The notes: generated by a model not told the origin, from the letters alone. A DNA stretch of 64,000 bases from Flavobacterium hydrocarbonoxydans (GCF_009789235.1 NZ_WSTB01000001.1:248001-312000), one strand, 5' to 3'. Counted from the first letter of the stretch, positions 1-8,560 are shown. Numbers and translations: made by a program.

Positions 1-1
1 A

Positions 2-1465
2 GACCCTGAAGGTGGTAAAACGAATAACGCTAGAAAAGTTGATGATAAAACGGAAATGATATTTAACGGCTTATTTAAAAACCAGTTGCACAAGCCAACG
101 CCTACAGAAGTTGCACGTAACTACGATGCTTTTCTAAACGGATATGCGGAAGTATATAATCAGGACACCGGAGAACTATATAACCCTAAAGATTTTAAAG
201 CTCTGTCAAATGCAACCATTATAAGCTATATAAATAAGTGGGAAAACAAATTGGCTACCCATAAAGCGCGAAGCGGTGATCGTCAGGCTTACATGGGGAA
301 TTTTAAGCCACATCATCAAATGGAAATGCCAACGTTAGCGGGCTCTATTTTATCAATCGATGATAGGCAGCCACCATTTGTTTACAACACAAAAAACGAC
401 AGAGTTTGGTTCTATTTGGGTGTTGATATTGCTTCACAATGCTTTACAACATTCGTTTACGGCAAAACTAAAGAAGGAATTATCGTTGATTTTTACCGAC
501 AAATGGTTAGAAATTATACTGAATGGGGTTTTTGCCTGCCTCATGAGCTAGAATGTGAAAGCTCTTTAAATAGCAGTTTTAAGGACACTTTATTAAGGCC
601 GGGTAATATGTTTCAAGAAGTCAAAATCGAAGCAAATAACGCACGTGGAAAGTATATTGAGCGTATGAATGGAAAGCTACGCTACGAAGTTGAGAAAAGC
701 GCTTCGGGATGGTTGGCCAGACCTACAGCAAAATCAGAAGCAAATCAGTTGAGTTCTGCTAAAAAACAAGTCATTCCTTATGATATTTTGGTAAATGAAA
801 GGCTTTTAGAGATTGAAAAATGGAATAATAGCCCTCACCCTGAAAACAAAGAGTTAAGCCGTTGGGATTACTTCGAGAGAAACCAAAATCCAAACTTAAA
901 ACCTACAAATTGGAGCGGAATTTTGCCAACAATAGGCTTTAAGGAGAAAACATCATGTAATGGCGGATATGTGAGACTTCAAGGAAAAAAACGAGCCATT
1001 GCTGATGAAGGAAAAATTTTAACTGGTGAAGCACTTATTCAGCAAATGCGAATAATTGAAGGTAAAGAGTTTGATGTTTATTGGATTGATGGAAACGACA
1101 GTAAAGTATTGAAAGCACTGGTTTACATGAATGATAAATTTATTTGTGAGATTATGGAAATGCCAAGATATAACAGAGCAACCATTGAACGAACTGATGC
1201 AGATTACGAAGCTATAAAATTACAAAGCGCTTATGTTGCCTCGGTTGATGCTTTCGAAAAACGTCAAAGAAATCGAATTGAAAACATCCAAATTATTGAT
1301 AATACACCAAAAACAATTAACTCAAATTTCAAAATACCAAATCTTAAAAGATATGAAGTTCGCGAAACTCCAGTAGAAGTTTTTGCAGATGATCCAGATG
1401 ATGATAATGTATTTGTACCCAGCCAAAAAGCGGCTCCAGGATGGCGATCTAATTTTAACTTATAA
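2..1465 (+). CDS. MuA-type transposase, 5'-truncated by the window edge
   Basis: DDE-type recombinase that would cut and join the phage ends to target DNA in replicative transposition. The frame is open from the first full codon, so the visible 487 codons are the C-terminal part of a protein probably near 600-700 residues. The RNase H-like core runs from about the SIDDRQPPF motif (first acidic residue), through a strand with GVDIAS, to ARGKYIERMNG, whose Glu fits the third catalytic position. At the expected second Asp the sequence reads ELECESSLN, so the triad may be D-E-E. A C-terminal beta-barrel region with KVLKALVYM follows, as in MuA domain II. The MuB-type gene starts 12 bases downstream. 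Confidence 0.9.
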   Translation, partial: DPEGGKTNNARKVDDKTEMIFNGLFKNQLHKPTPTEVARNYDAFLNGYAEVYNQDTGELYNPKDFKALSNATIISYINKWENKLATHKARSGDRQAYMGNFKPHHQMEMPTLAGSILSIDDRQPPFVYNTKNDRVWFYLGVDIASQCFTTFVYGKTKEGIIVDFYRQMVRNYTEWGFCLPHELECESSLNSSFKDTLLRPGNMFQEVKIEANNARGKYIERMNGKLRYEVEKSASGWLARPTAKSEANQLSSAKKQVIPYDILVNERLLEIEKWNNSPHPENKELSRWDYFERNQNPNLKPTNWSGILPTIGFKEKTSCNGGYVRLQGKKRAIADEGKILTGEALIQQMRIIEGKEFDVYWIDGNDSKVLKALVYMNDKFICEIMEMPRYNRATIERTDADYEAIKLQSAYVASVDAFEKRQRNRIENIQIIDNTPKTINSNFKIPNLKRYEVRETPVEVFADDPDDDNVFVPSQKAAPGWRSNFNL

Positions 1466-1477
1466 AACCAAAAAATC

Positions 1478-2356
1478 ATGAACCTAACAAAACAATTTAA
1501 AGAAAAAGTAAGAGAAGCAATTTTAGAAAAAAGAGAAAATTACGGTGGAAGTGATGCCGATTTTTCTAAAAGCCTAGGAATTAACAGCGCTATTTACAGC
1601 AGGTTAAAAAAAGGTGAAACTGACAAAATAATGAGTGACACGGTTTGGATAACTATAGGCCGTGAATTACAAGTAAAGGTTTTTGAAGACAACTGGAAAG
1701 TAGCAAGGACAGCAGTTTACGACGAAATAGAAGACAACTTAAGTTTTTGTAAAGAGTTAAGCCGTTCAATGGTTTTAGTTGATGATTGCGGAATCGGGAA
1801 AAGCTTTTGTACAAAGCACATCATCAAAAAAATGAAAAACACTTTTTATGTTGATTGTTCACAAGCAAAATCAAAACAATTGTTTATCCGTCTGCTTGCC
1901 AAAACGGTCGGTATTGATAACCAAGGCAAATATTACGATGTATTAGCAAATCTTAAGTATTACATCACAACCCTTGAAAAACCTTTAATAGTAATCGATG
2001 AGGCGGGAGATTTGGAGTACTCAGCATTTGTGGAACTGAAAGGAATTTGGAACGGTACCGATGGGGTTTGCGGTTGGTACATGATTGGAGCTGATGGACT
2101 AAGAGCAAAAATACAAAAAGGTATCAGCGGTAAAAAAGTAGGTTTTGCAGAAATATTTAGCCGCTTTTCTGATGAGTTTATCAAGTTGGTACCGAACGGA
2201 AAAGAAGACAGACAAGCTTATTATTCTGATCTGATCGGGACGGTTGCCATAGCCAATATGAAAGACCAATCTAAAATTAAACCTCTTATAAAAAAGTGCT
2301 TAGACAAAGAAACCACGCTAAGATATTTGGAAACGCTTATAAAAATGGGTGCATAA
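1478..2356 (+). CDS. MuB-like AAA ATPase, transposition target selector
   Basis: 292 residues. The N-terminal ~70 residues look like a lambda-repressor-type helix-turn-helix (SLGINSAIYSRLKKGETDK), as in MuB. The AAA core has a Walker A with DDCGIGKSF near residue 107 and a Walker B PLIVIDEAGDL near 170. MuB coats target DNA, delivers it to the MuA complex and gives target immunity. The gene lies directly after the transposase and ends 1 bp before the next ATPase gene, so the three form one operon. The family assignment rests on domain order, motifs and position. Confidence 0.88.
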   Translation: MNLTKQFKEKVREAILEKRENYGGSDADFSKSLGINSAIYSRLKKGETDKIMSDTVWITIGRELQVKVFEDNWKVARTAVYDEIEDNLSFCKELSRSMVLVDDCGIGKSFCTKHIIKKMKNTFYVDCSQAKSKQLFIRLLAKTVGIDNQGKYYDVLANLKYYITTLEKPLIVIDEAGDLEYSAFVELKGIWNGTDGVCGWYMIGADGLRAKIQKGISGKKVGFAEIFSRFSDEFIKLVPNGKEDRQAYYSDLIGTVAIANMKDQSKIKPLIKKCLDKETTLRYLETLIKMGA

Positions 2357-2983
2357 ATGGCAAGAGGAATCACAACAAAAACACTCTTAAATAAAAAATT
2401 TAAAACATTCAAGTTTGACGGAATTTGGGAAAAAGTCTTAGGTGAGCAAGAGCGAAGTGGAATTTGGGTGATTTATGGAAATGAAAAAAACGGAAAAACA
2501 ACACTAGCTCTATTGCTTTCAGAATACCTCACCAAGTTTGAAAATTTGAATTACATATCTGCTGAGGAAGGAACCGGATTCTCTTTTCAGCAAGCAGTAA
2601 AAAGAGCTCACATCGATTTTAAGAGCTCAAAAATAAAGTGGCATGATTACCTAGAAATTGAGGACTTGTCAAATGTATTAGAGAAAAGGCAGTCGGCTAG
2701 AATAATGGTCATAGATAATGCCACTGCTTATGTAGATGATTTAAAAACTGCAGATTTAAGAAGAATAAAAAGGAAAAACCCTGACAAGCTCATCATTTTA
2801 ATGGCGCACATGGAAAAGAACGAACCTACAACAGCAGTTGCTAAACTAGCAAAAAAGCTATGTAATGTTTATTTCAGGGTTGAAGGTTTAACGGCGTTTG
2901 TCGGTGGCAGATGTCCGGGGGGTGTTTTAACAATTAACGAACAAACAGCAATGCTTTATCACGGAAGCGATATAAAAAAATAG
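2357..2983 (+). CDS. RecA-like P-loop ATPase of the phage early operon
   Basis: 208 residues with Walker A GNEKNGKTT near residue 42 and a hydrophobic Walker B strand ending MVIDNATAY near 120; a later IILMAHMEK strand fits a sensor. The layout resembles small RecA/RadA-type or AAA_24 phage ATPases that act in recombination or DNA remodelling. The start codon directly follows the stop of the MuB-like gene, so translation is probably coupled. It has no counterpart in phage Mu itself. The exact role cannot be read from sequence; a part in transposition or replication is inferred from the neighbours. Confidence 0.75.
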   Translation: MARGITTKTLLNKKFKTFKFDGIWEKVLGEQERSGIWVIYGNEKNGKTTLALLLSEYLTKFENLNYISAEEGTGFSFQQAVKRAHIDFKSSKIKWHDYLEIEDLSNVLEKRQSARIMVIDNATAYVDDLKTADLRRIKRKNPDKLIILMAHMEKNEPTTAVAKLAKKLCNVYFRVEGLTAFVGGRCPGGVLTINEQTAMLYHGSDIKK

Positions 2984-2987
2984 AGCA

Positions 2988-3347
2988 ATGAAATCAACAA
3001 TTCAAAAATTAGCAATTACTCCAGAAGAACACGAATCGTTAATCTGGAATATTTACCAAAACTGGTGTGAAAGTGCTAGTACAACAGTATTAGAGTATCA
3101 GCAAGTATTGGCAAACGCCTCAATTAACCGGTGGTTTATGCTAGAGCTTACGAAATGTGAAGCTGAATTTCACAAGCTTACAGACAGATATGAAAATACT
3201 AGTGTGACAGCAAAAGATATGGAAAAATGCTACAAAGAATGTGCAATAGGGTTATTTAATATTCGACCAATGGCTTTATTACATCAAATAGCAAAACCAA
3301 AAATAGATAAAGGAATCAGAGTTTTTAACGCCTTATATCCTAACTAA
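2988..3347 (+). CDS. Early phage protein of unknown function
   Basis: 119 residues, not recognised. It is predicted all-helical, Glu/Lys-rich, with several Trp and Cys residues (NWCESAS, KCEAEF, EKCYKECAIG) and no clear domain. It starts 4 bp after the ATPase gene and ends 3 bp before the next, within the dense early operon, which supports it being real. Soluble, with no signal or membrane segment. Confidence 0.65.
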   Translation: MKSTIQKLAITPEEHESLIWNIYQNWCESASTTVLEYQQVLANASINRWFMLELTKCEAEFHKLTDRYENTSVTAKDMEKCYKECAIGLFNIRPMALLHQIAKPKIDKGIRVFNALYPN

Positions 3348-3350
3348 TCC

Positions 3351-3650
3351 ATGAGTAAAACAGAAACAATGCAAAGATTAGAGGATTTACATAATGCTTT
3401 AGCGTATTGCTCAGAACGTCAAAGCATAGGTAAAATTTATGTGTTTACAACTCTTGAAAGGGTTTGCATAAATCAAGAGAGAGGCTCCCTTATGTCTATG
3501 ATAAACGAAGATAATTTTCCGCATGAGGTTCGGAATTATAAAATTCCGCCAAGCATCGAAGCGAAAGTAAAAATTTCGCTAGAACACATACAAGCAACTT
3601 CCTGGGGAGGTTTTAATCAAAAACAATTTACAAACGATAAATACTATTAA
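3351..3650 (+). CDS. Early phage protein of unknown function
   Basis: 99 residues, not recognised. Mixed helix and strand, no membrane segment, ending in an aromatic-rich tail (WGGFNQKQF...KYY). It lies 3 bp after one gene and 11 bp before the DUF3164 gene in the same operon. Small proteins at this place in transposable phages often act in replication control, but nothing here proves that. Confidence 0.6.
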   Translation: MSKTETMQRLEDLHNALAYCSERQSIGKIYVFTTLERVCINQERGSLMSMINEDNFPHEVRNYKIPPSIEAKVKISLEHIQATSWGGFNQKQFTNDKYY

Positions 3651-3661
3651 AATACATCACT

Positions 3662-4357
3662 ATGAACGCAGAAACAAATACAGAATCAATCGATTTAACA
3701 AAATTTTCACCGGAACAATTAAAAGCAGCTCTGGCAAAAGTTGAATCAAAAAAAGACAATGATAGGCTGGCTTACAAACAGCTAGTAGAACAAACAGTAC
3801 CTCAGGCAATTTTCACACTTTGTGCCGCTTCTGAAATGATTTCGAATGCAAAAACAAAGGCTTTTAAATATTTTGAAGATGTTTTAAAACTAAAAGCTGA
3901 TGTGTTCGGAATCAAGGAAAAACAGCAGTCACATACATTTTCATACAAAAACGGTGAAATAACAATTGGCTACCGAGTTACTGACGGATGGGATGACACA
4001 GTAAGTGCTGGAATTGCCAAAGTAGAAAAATACATCAGTTCGCTAGCAACAAATGAATCAACAGCATCACTTGTAAATATTGTTTTCAATCTTTTAAAGA
4101 AAGATGCCAAAGGAAATCTAAAAGGCAGCAGGGTTTTAGAACTCCAAAAATTGACGAAGGAAATTAATGATGAGGAATTTACTGACGGCGTGAACATCAT
4201 TTCAGAATCGTATAAACCAGTTCGCTCAGTATGGTATGTCGAAGCTACTCACATAGATGATGACGGAACAAGAACACCAATTCCGCTTTCAGCCAGTTCA
4301 GTTGATTTTTCACAAGGTTACAAATTCGATTTTTACAGTGAACCAGTCAAATCTTAG
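3662..4357 (+). CDS. DUF3164 family protein, typical of Mu-like phages
   Basis: 231 residues. The central part (YKNGEITIGYRVTDGW, then a helix and a KGNLKGSRVLELQKL segment, then the ISESYKPVRSVWYV block near the C terminus) matches the pattern I know for DUF3164: a short beta-rich part, a linker with a 'GxLxxxRVLxLxKL' core, and a conserved SxKPVxSxxYV-like strand. This family sits in the early region of Mu-like prophages. Its function is unknown. It starts 11 bp after the preceding gene and is followed by small membrane-protein ORFs. Confidence 0.75.
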   Translation: MNAETNTESIDLTKFSPEQLKAALAKVESKKDNDRLAYKQLVEQTVPQAIFTLCAASEMISNAKTKAFKYFEDVLKLKADVFGIKEKQQSHTFSYKNGEITIGYRVTDGWDDTVSAGIAKVEKYISSLATNESTASLVNIVFNLLKKDAKGNLKGSRVLELQKLTKEINDEEFTDGVNIISESYKPVRSVWYVEATHIDDDGTRTPIPLSASSVDFSQGYKFDFYSEPVKS

Positions 4358-4481
4358 TACTATCCTATTATTAACGATACTGTTAATATGGACCAATCGA
4401 AAGCCAATAGCCACTTATACAGAGTGGCTACAATTTAGAATCAGATCACTTTACAAACAAAGCAAAAATCAAAACACATGA
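4338..4481 (+). CDS. Possible small single-span membrane protein
   Basis: A 47-codon frame that could start at a GTG inside the end of the DUF3164 gene. It encodes one hydrophobic helix (STILLLTILLIW) followed by a basic tail. Its stop overlaps the next start in an ATGA arrangement, typical of coupled genes in this operon. There is no clear ribosome binding site and the start is a guess, so this is tentative; but the 120 bp would otherwise be a gap in a tightly packed operon. Confidence 0.35.
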   Translation: MNQSNLSTILLLTILLIWTNRKPIATYTEWLQFRIRSLYKQSKNQNT

Positions 4482-4681
4482 GTAATAATAAAGACAATTC
4501 AGACAGCGTAGGCCTTATTATAATAGTTGTAACCACAATAATTTTTATCAGTTTAAAACTAACCAATACAATCGATTGGAGTTGGTATTGGGTCTTTTCT
4601 CCAATTCTAAGCGTGATTGCCTTGCTAATATTTTTAGGCATTGTAGCATATATATACGAGTTTTTTTTAAGAAAAAAATAG
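4478..4681 (+). CDS. Small two-span membrane protein
   Basis: 67 residues with two hydrophobic segments (LIIIVVTTIIFISL and WVFSPILSVIALLIFLGIVA) separated by a short polar turn, ending in a basic RKK tail. It overlaps the preceding short frame by 4 bp and lies 3 bp before the next gene. No family recognised. Small inner-membrane proteins of early phage regions may act in exclusion or host takeover, but this is not shown here. Confidence 0.55.
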   Translation: MSNNKDNSDSVGLIIIVVTTIIFISLKLTNTIDWSWYWVFSPILSVIALLIFLGIVAYIYEFFLRKK

Positions 4682-4684
4682 GTT

Positions 4685-5056
4685 ATGACAGCAACCAAAA
4701 AACCACAAATCTACAGCGGAACCGGTTCCGCTGTAGATAACTACAACAAACCAGAAAAGCAACTTAAAACCATTTTAGAAGGTGGTAGAAGTCATAGTAA
4801 AAGCAATTGGGGATTATTCGATAAAACCAATTCGCAACATAAATATGTGCTTTCTCTATTGAGACAAGCTCAATGGGTTGTACCAAATGAACGATATGGC
4901 GAAGTTCCTGACCTTGCTAGGTTAAGCGAATTTTTAAAGAGTGAAAAATCGCCAGTAAATAAGCCTTTAAAAAGTATGTTCCCTGAAGAGATTTCAAAAA
5001 TAATAATTGCCCTGGAAGGAATAGTAAAAACGGTTCATAGTTCTAAAAAAAGGTAG
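4685..5056 (+). CDS. Unknown phage protein, possibly GemA/gp16-like
   Basis: 123 residues, soluble, basic. After a disordered N-terminal ~35 residues, a helical part follows (HKYVLSLLRQAQW, then ARLSEFLKSEKSPVNKPLKSMFPEEISKIIIALEGIV). A short domain ending in 'L..M...E..KII.ALEGIV' is loosely like the C-terminal part of Mu gp16 (GemA), which lies in a similar place in the Mu early operon. The resemblance is weak and the name is only a hint. Confidence 0.5.
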   Translation: MTATKKPQIYSGTGSAVDNYNKPEKQLKTILEGGRSHSKSNWGLFDKTNSQHKYVLSLLRQAQWVVPNERYGEVPDLARLSEFLKSEKSPVNKPLKSMFPEEISKIIIALEGIVKTVHSSKKR

Positions 5057-5060
5057 GCAA

Positions 5061-5372
5061 ATGGAGTATTTGAAAATATTAATAATTCAGATAATAATTA
5101 TAATAGGTGCGTTTATGACGGCTTGGTATTGTGCAATCTCACTAACCAAAAAGAGAAAACGTAAATCAAAACCTATTAAGAAACTCCAAGACCTTTATTT
5201 TTTTGAATGTGAGCTTGAAATGCTGGCAATGGGAAATTATAGCATTACAGAAGTTTGCCCGCACAATATAGCCGAAATCAAAGTATTAGAAGCCACTTGT
5301 GGATGTGAAAAAACAGTAATCGTTTGCTCCGATTGTAGAAAAGAATTATCCGAACCTAAAACCGATTGTTAA
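5061..5372 (+). CDS. Small membrane-anchored protein with a Cys-rich tail
   Basis: 103 residues. One N-terminal membrane segment (ILIIQIIIIIGAFMTAWYCAI), then a strongly basic stretch (KKRKRKSKPIKK), then a cytoplasmic domain with a possible metal site made of CPHN, CGC, CSDC and a final Cys. The basic stretch after the helix predicts that the tail stays in the cytoplasm. It is 4 bp after one gene and 1 bp before the next. No family recognised; a small zinc-binding domain is plausible. Confidence 0.55.
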   Translation: MEYLKILIIQIIIIIGAFMTAWYCAISLTKKRKRKSKPIKKLQDLYFFECELEMLAMGNYSITEVCPHNIAEIKVLEATCGCEKTVIVCSDCRKELSEPKTDC

Positions 5373-5373
5373 A

Positions 5374-5709
5374 ATGAAAGTAAATCTAAAATTATCAAAA
5401 CAACATCTTAACGCTTTAGTTTTCCACTTTCCTAAACCGCCATACACTCCTGAGAAATCTCGCGAAGTAAGAGTAGCCAGATCGGTTTTAGATAAAGTGA
5501 TTCTGAAATTAGAGAAAAAGCAATTAGAACTGAACAGACAAGTGCCGACACTTTTCACAAAACCGAAAAAGATGTCTTTTAGTTTAGAATATTACGAGGC
5601 TCATTATCTCGAACAATTCATTTTAATAACTGAAAACTTTGCAATGAGTGATTATGATCGGAATGTACTTGGACTAATAAAAACAATCTTAAATCAACAA
5701 TTAGCCTGA
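5374..5709 (+). CDS. Early phage protein of unknown function
   Basis: 111 residues, basic and helical, with a repeated pattern of Leu/Lys helices (SVLDKVILKLEKKQLELNRQ, then YEAHYLEQFILITENFAMS, then VLGLIKTILNQQL). Not recognised. Its stop overlaps the next start (TGATG at 5707-5711), showing translational coupling. Confidence 0.6.
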   Translation: MKVNLKLSKQHLNALVFHFPKPPYTPEKSREVRVARSVLDKVILKLEKKQLELNRQVPTLFTKPKKMSFSLEYYEAHYLEQFILITENFAMSDYDRNVLGLIKTILNQQLA

Positions 5710-5849
5710 TGAGAACAACCAAATACCTTAAACGGCCAACTCTTAAAATTGAAAGCATTTTCGAAACTGAAAAGAGACTACAAAAAGAGGCGAAACAAAT
5801 TTCACAAACTTTTGTCCATACCAAACCTGTAAAATTCCTTTTAAAATGA
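5709..5849 (+). CDS. Very small coupled ORF, 46 residues
   Basis: Starts in a TGATG overlap with the preceding gene and ends in an ATGA overlap with the following gene, so it exactly fills an otherwise empty 136 bp. The product is highly basic (about a quarter Lys or Arg) with a helical middle (SIFETEKRLQKEAKQI). No family recognised. The double overlap is the main reason to believe it. Confidence 0.55.
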   Translation: MRTTKYLKRPTLKIESIFETEKRLQKEAKQISQTFVHTKPVKFLLK

Positions 5850-6124
5850 AGATAAAAGAAGATCTAATTACTGATTGGCAAATGTTGATGTCAGGTATTA
5901 AGCAAATTGCTCAAAAGGTACCCGAATTTAAAGTGAAAGTTCTACCTGACAAGAAAATCATAATCAACAAATACGAAGTTATCTGTCACTTTATTAATAA
6001 CGAATATGTTGAAGCTAAGGTAAGTTTTAAAAATGAAGATTACTTATCGGTAAGGCATGTAAAAAGCCATGCTTCGACAGTTGAAACAATATTAACCTTT
6101 ATTCGAAACAATCCAAATCCATGA
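5846..6124 (+). CDS. Early phage protein of unknown function
   Basis: 92 residues; an N-terminal helix with Trp (ITDWQMLMSGIKQIAQKV) and then several short strands (FKVKVLPDKKIIINKYEVICHFI). Overlaps both neighbours by 4 bp. No domain recognised. Confidence 0.55.
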   Translation: MKIKEDLITDWQMLMSGIKQIAQKVPEFKVKVLPDKKIIINKYEVICHFINNEYVEAKVSFKNEDYLSVRHVKSHASTVETILTFIRNNPNP

Positions 6125-6450
6125 AAAAGAAAATATACATAGCCGGAAAAGTAACCGGTGAAGATCGGCAAGCTTGCATTGATAAATTCCAGAAAGCAAC
6201 GGATTTAGTCGAAATTATGGGATTTATAGCGGTGAACCCACTTGAAGTTGTTGGTGACTGGTCAGCTACTTGGACTGAGGCCATGAAGAAATGTTTAAAG
6301 GCATTATTCGATTGTGATGCTGTTTTGCTTTTAGATGATTGGCACTTTAGCGAAGGTGCAAAATTAGAACATGAGGTCGCTGTTAAATTGAAGCTTCCAA
6401 TATTTTCAACTAAAGAACCTAATAAATGGTTTTTAAAAAAAGTGAGTTAG
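6121..6450 (+). CDS. DUF4406 protein, nucleoside deoxyribosyltransferase-like fold
   Basis: 109 residues starting KKKIYIAGKVTG, then NPLEVVGDWSATWTEAMKKCLKALFDCDAVLLLDDWHFSEGAKLEHEVAVKLKLPIF. This is the DUF4406 pattern, related in fold to nucleoside 2-deoxyribosyltransferases: an N-terminal (I)YIAG strand, a helix of about 30 residues, a DAVLLLDxW strand and a conserved SxGAxxE motif whose Glu matches the catalytic residue of the larger family. The role in phages is unknown; nucleotide or NAD-derivative metabolism is plausible. Overlaps its upstream neighbour by 4 bp. Confidence 0.75.
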   Translation: MKKKIYIAGKVTGEDRQACIDKFQKATDLVEIMGFIAVNPLEVVGDWSATWTEAMKKCLKALFDCDAVLLLDDWHFSEGAKLEHEVAVKLKLPIFSTKEPNKWFLKKVS

Positions 6451-6452
6451 TT

Positions 6453-6899
6453 ATGGAGCCATTAAATACGTACAGAGCCAAAGGCAAAGAAATCGGTTTA
6501 GTATTCCTTTTTAAATACGATTTAAACGGCAATCTAAAGCAATTTGAAATCTCAGAAGGAGAATTAAACGAAGAACAAACAAAGTGGCTTTTTAGCTCAA
6601 ATTATCCGTCAAATGAGAATATTATGAAAACTATTTGGATGAAGGTTAAAAAATACCTTAAAGTTTTTGAGATAGAAAAATCACCCGCAGATTTAAGTTT
6701 TGAAGCATTATGGAATTTGTACGGATATAAGGAATCCAGAAAAGATGCTGAAAGACACTTTAAAAAACTAACTGAAGCACAAAAAATAAAATGTTTTATT
6801 CAGGTTCCAAAATACAAAAAAAAACTGGCTCGATCATCAACTGCGCAAGCATTATTGGCAACTTGGATTTTCAAGGAACGATTTAACGACGAATATTAA
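6453..6899 (+). CDS. Unknown early phage protein
   Basis: 148 residues from the ATG at 6453. An in-frame ATG at 6426 inside the DUF4406 gene is possible but less likely, because the later start is 3 bp after that gene's stop. The C-terminal part (FEALWNLYGYKESRKDAERHFKKLTEAQKIKCFIQVPKY) resembles the short helical repeat found at the end of replication-initiator proteins in other phages, where it is of unknown use. Three bp separate it from the next gene. Confidence 0.6.
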   Translation: MEPLNTYRAKGKEIGLVFLFKYDLNGNLKQFEISEGELNEEQTKWLFSSNYPSNENIMKTIWMKVKKYLKVFEIEKSPADLSFEALWNLYGYKESRKDAERHFKKLTEAQKIKCFIQVPKYKKKLARSSTAQALLATWIFKERFNDEY

Positions 6900-6902
6900 C
6901 TG

Positions 6903-7340
6903 ATGGACAAAGAGGCAGAACTTTTAAATGTAATTAAAGAAACTTCGGGCGGTCATTTTCATTTGGCCGCCAATAGTGAAGGAAATTGGACACTTCAGAT
7001 TTTTAAAACTAAAGTGATGTTTAAAGGCTCTTTAAACGAAGTTTTTCAACTTACCATTAACGAGCTAATCGAATCCAGAACACTCACACCTCCCTTTGCT
7101 AAAATTCCAAAACCGCACCGTAAAAAGTATCAATACCAAATTAGTAAAACTTTATTAAAGCAAAGCCAGGACAATAAAAACTTAGCAAATCCAAAAACAG
7201 CAGATCGCAATGGCAACTACACCATGAAGCTAAATTTTACTAAAAGCAAAGGATTTACTAACGTATGTGAAGGTATGGCAGCTTTAGGCAAAACAGCATT
7301 TGAAACCGAATTTAAACAATGGTTAAACAATCGAAAATGA
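6903..7340 (+). CDS. Unknown early phage protein
   Basis: 145 residues. N-terminal alpha/beta part (HFHLAANSEGNWTLQIFKTKVMFKGSLNEVFQLTINEL), basic middle and a C-terminal part with MAALGKTAFETEFKQWL. No known domain. Its last codons overlap the next gene's start in an ATGA arrangement at 7337-7340. Confidence 0.55.
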   Translation: MDKEAELLNVIKETSGGHFHLAANSEGNWTLQIFKTKVMFKGSLNEVFQLTINELIESRTLTPPFAKIPKPHRKKYQYQISKTLLKQSQDNKNLANPKTADRNGNYTMKLNFTKSKGFTNVCEGMAALGKTAFETEFKQWLNNRK

Positions 7341-7741
7341 AAAAAATTACAAAAAGAATAACGAATTACATCAAGGATATTTTAGGAATTACCAAGCTAG
7401 AAAACAAAATTTTCCTGCTTGAAAATAAAAATAAGTCAATTTGTTATAAGCTAGAATCTCATTCACGATGGCTAAATGAATCGAACTCAGATTATAAACT
7501 AATCCTGGGTCATGTTAGATTCCTGAATGATCAATTTTTTGTAGCGTCAGATATTAACCATTCAAAACATGCTCCTTCGGTTGTATTGATTATGCACAGA
7601 GGTAAGAAAGAAATAGTCAAGTCTTACACTTTTAATAATAAAACAGTTGAAGAAATCCACAGGATGCTGGAGGGTTTTGGTAAACATAACAACCATATTG
7701 ACCAACCTATAGGTTTTCCTAATCCACGATTTCGCTATTAA
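7337..7741 (+). CDS. Unknown phage protein with N-terminal coiled coil
   Basis: 134 residues from the ATG at 7337, chosen over an upstream in-frame ATG at 7319 because it gives the ATGA overlap usual in this operon. Residues 1-45 form an amphipathic helix, probably a short coiled coil (ITKLENKIFLLENKNKSICYKLE). A small beta-rich part follows (ASVVLIMHRGKKEIVKSYTF type). Not recognised. Confidence 0.55.
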   Translation: MKKITKRITNYIKDILGITKLENKIFLLENKNKSICYKLESHSRWLNESNSDYKLILGHVRFLNDQFFVASDINHSKHAPSVVLIMHRGKKEIVKSYTFNNKTVEEIHRMLEGFGKHNNHIDQPIGFPNPRFRY

Positions 7742-7767
7742 ACAATGATCACTTAAACAAATAAATC

Positions 7768-8052
7768 ATGTCAAAACAATTTACAAAAGTTACTCAAACT
7801 TACTCAACCAAAAACAAACTGCAGCTTTTGATTCTTGAAAATTTGCAAGCGGTTGACGGTTCGCTTTTCAAGAATAAAAGTGAAGCTATCGGAACAATTA
7901 AAACACTGTTTAAAGCAGCTTTAAACGAGTATAAAGGAAGTGCAAAATTACCAGAATTAAAGAACTACGAACCTCACAAAAATTCACATGTGTATCATGT
8001 TGATGAAGTGATTAATATTTCAATTTATAACGTTCAAAACGACTTAGCATGA
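7768..8052 (+). CDS. Unknown early phage protein
   Basis: 94 residues, basic; repeated Lys/Leu helices and a His-containing C-terminal part (YEPHKNSHVYHVDEVINISIYNV). It follows the previous gene after 26 bp and overlaps the next by 4 bp. No family recognised. Confidence 0.55.
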   Translation: MSKQFTKVTQTYSTKNKLQLLILENLQAVDGSLFKNKSEAIGTIKTLFKAALNEYKGSAKLPELKNYEPHKNSHVYHVDEVINISIYNVQNDLA

Positions 8053-8543
8053 TATTAGGATTTAGCACACATTTAAACGGAAAGCCTACTTTTTTTGTAG
8101 AAAAAATACATGTTGGAATTAGAATTGAAAACAAAGTAGGATTGAGCGAAGCGCATGTTACTCCAAACTATAACTTCTTTGTGAAATCCAAGTGCAAACC
8201 AAAAATACACAGTATCCGGGAAGACCCAAAAGACCGCTGGGAAAAAGGAAAAAAGATTGATTTCTTCATCAATGTTCGCAAAAAAGATATGTTTCGATTT
8301 GCTCCGGTTCTGCCGGTGGTCAGTACCCAGTCCGTTTATATGAGCTACGCTTATAATGACATTATTGAAATATCAATAAACGGGCAGCAATTGCACGATC
8401 AGAATAAAATATTAGAGTTTGTAAAAAATGACGGCTTCGATACCTGGGAAGACTTTTTTAATTATTTCTACCCCCTTATAAGAAAAACAAAGGATAATTG
8501 GTACGCTGCTAAAATTATTCACTGGACAGATTTAAAATACTAA
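8049..8543 (+). CDS. Unknown early phage protein
   Basis: 164 residues, mostly beta strands with many charged turns; an internal REDPKDRWEKGKKIDFFINVRKK segment is very basic. The C-terminal part has several Trp and Asp residues (FDTWEDFFNYFYPLIRKTKDNWY). No signal peptide. Starts in an ATGA overlap with the previous gene. Not recognised. Confidence 0.55.
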   Translation: MILGFSTHLNGKPTFFVEKIHVGIRIENKVGLSEAHVTPNYNFFVKSKCKPKIHSIREDPKDRWEKGKKIDFFINVRKKDMFRFAPVLPVVSTQSVYMSYAYNDIIEISINGQQLHDQNKILEFVKNDGFDTWEDFFNYFYPLIRKTKDNWYAAKIIHWTDLKY

Positions 8544-8560
8544 TTTAAACAAACGACAAA

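Noticed and set aside
4257-4481. 74-codon version of the small membrane ORF starting inside the DUF3164 gene
   Set aside because: Its first 27 codons overlap well-supported DUF3164 sequence; only the part from the GTG at 4338 could be real.
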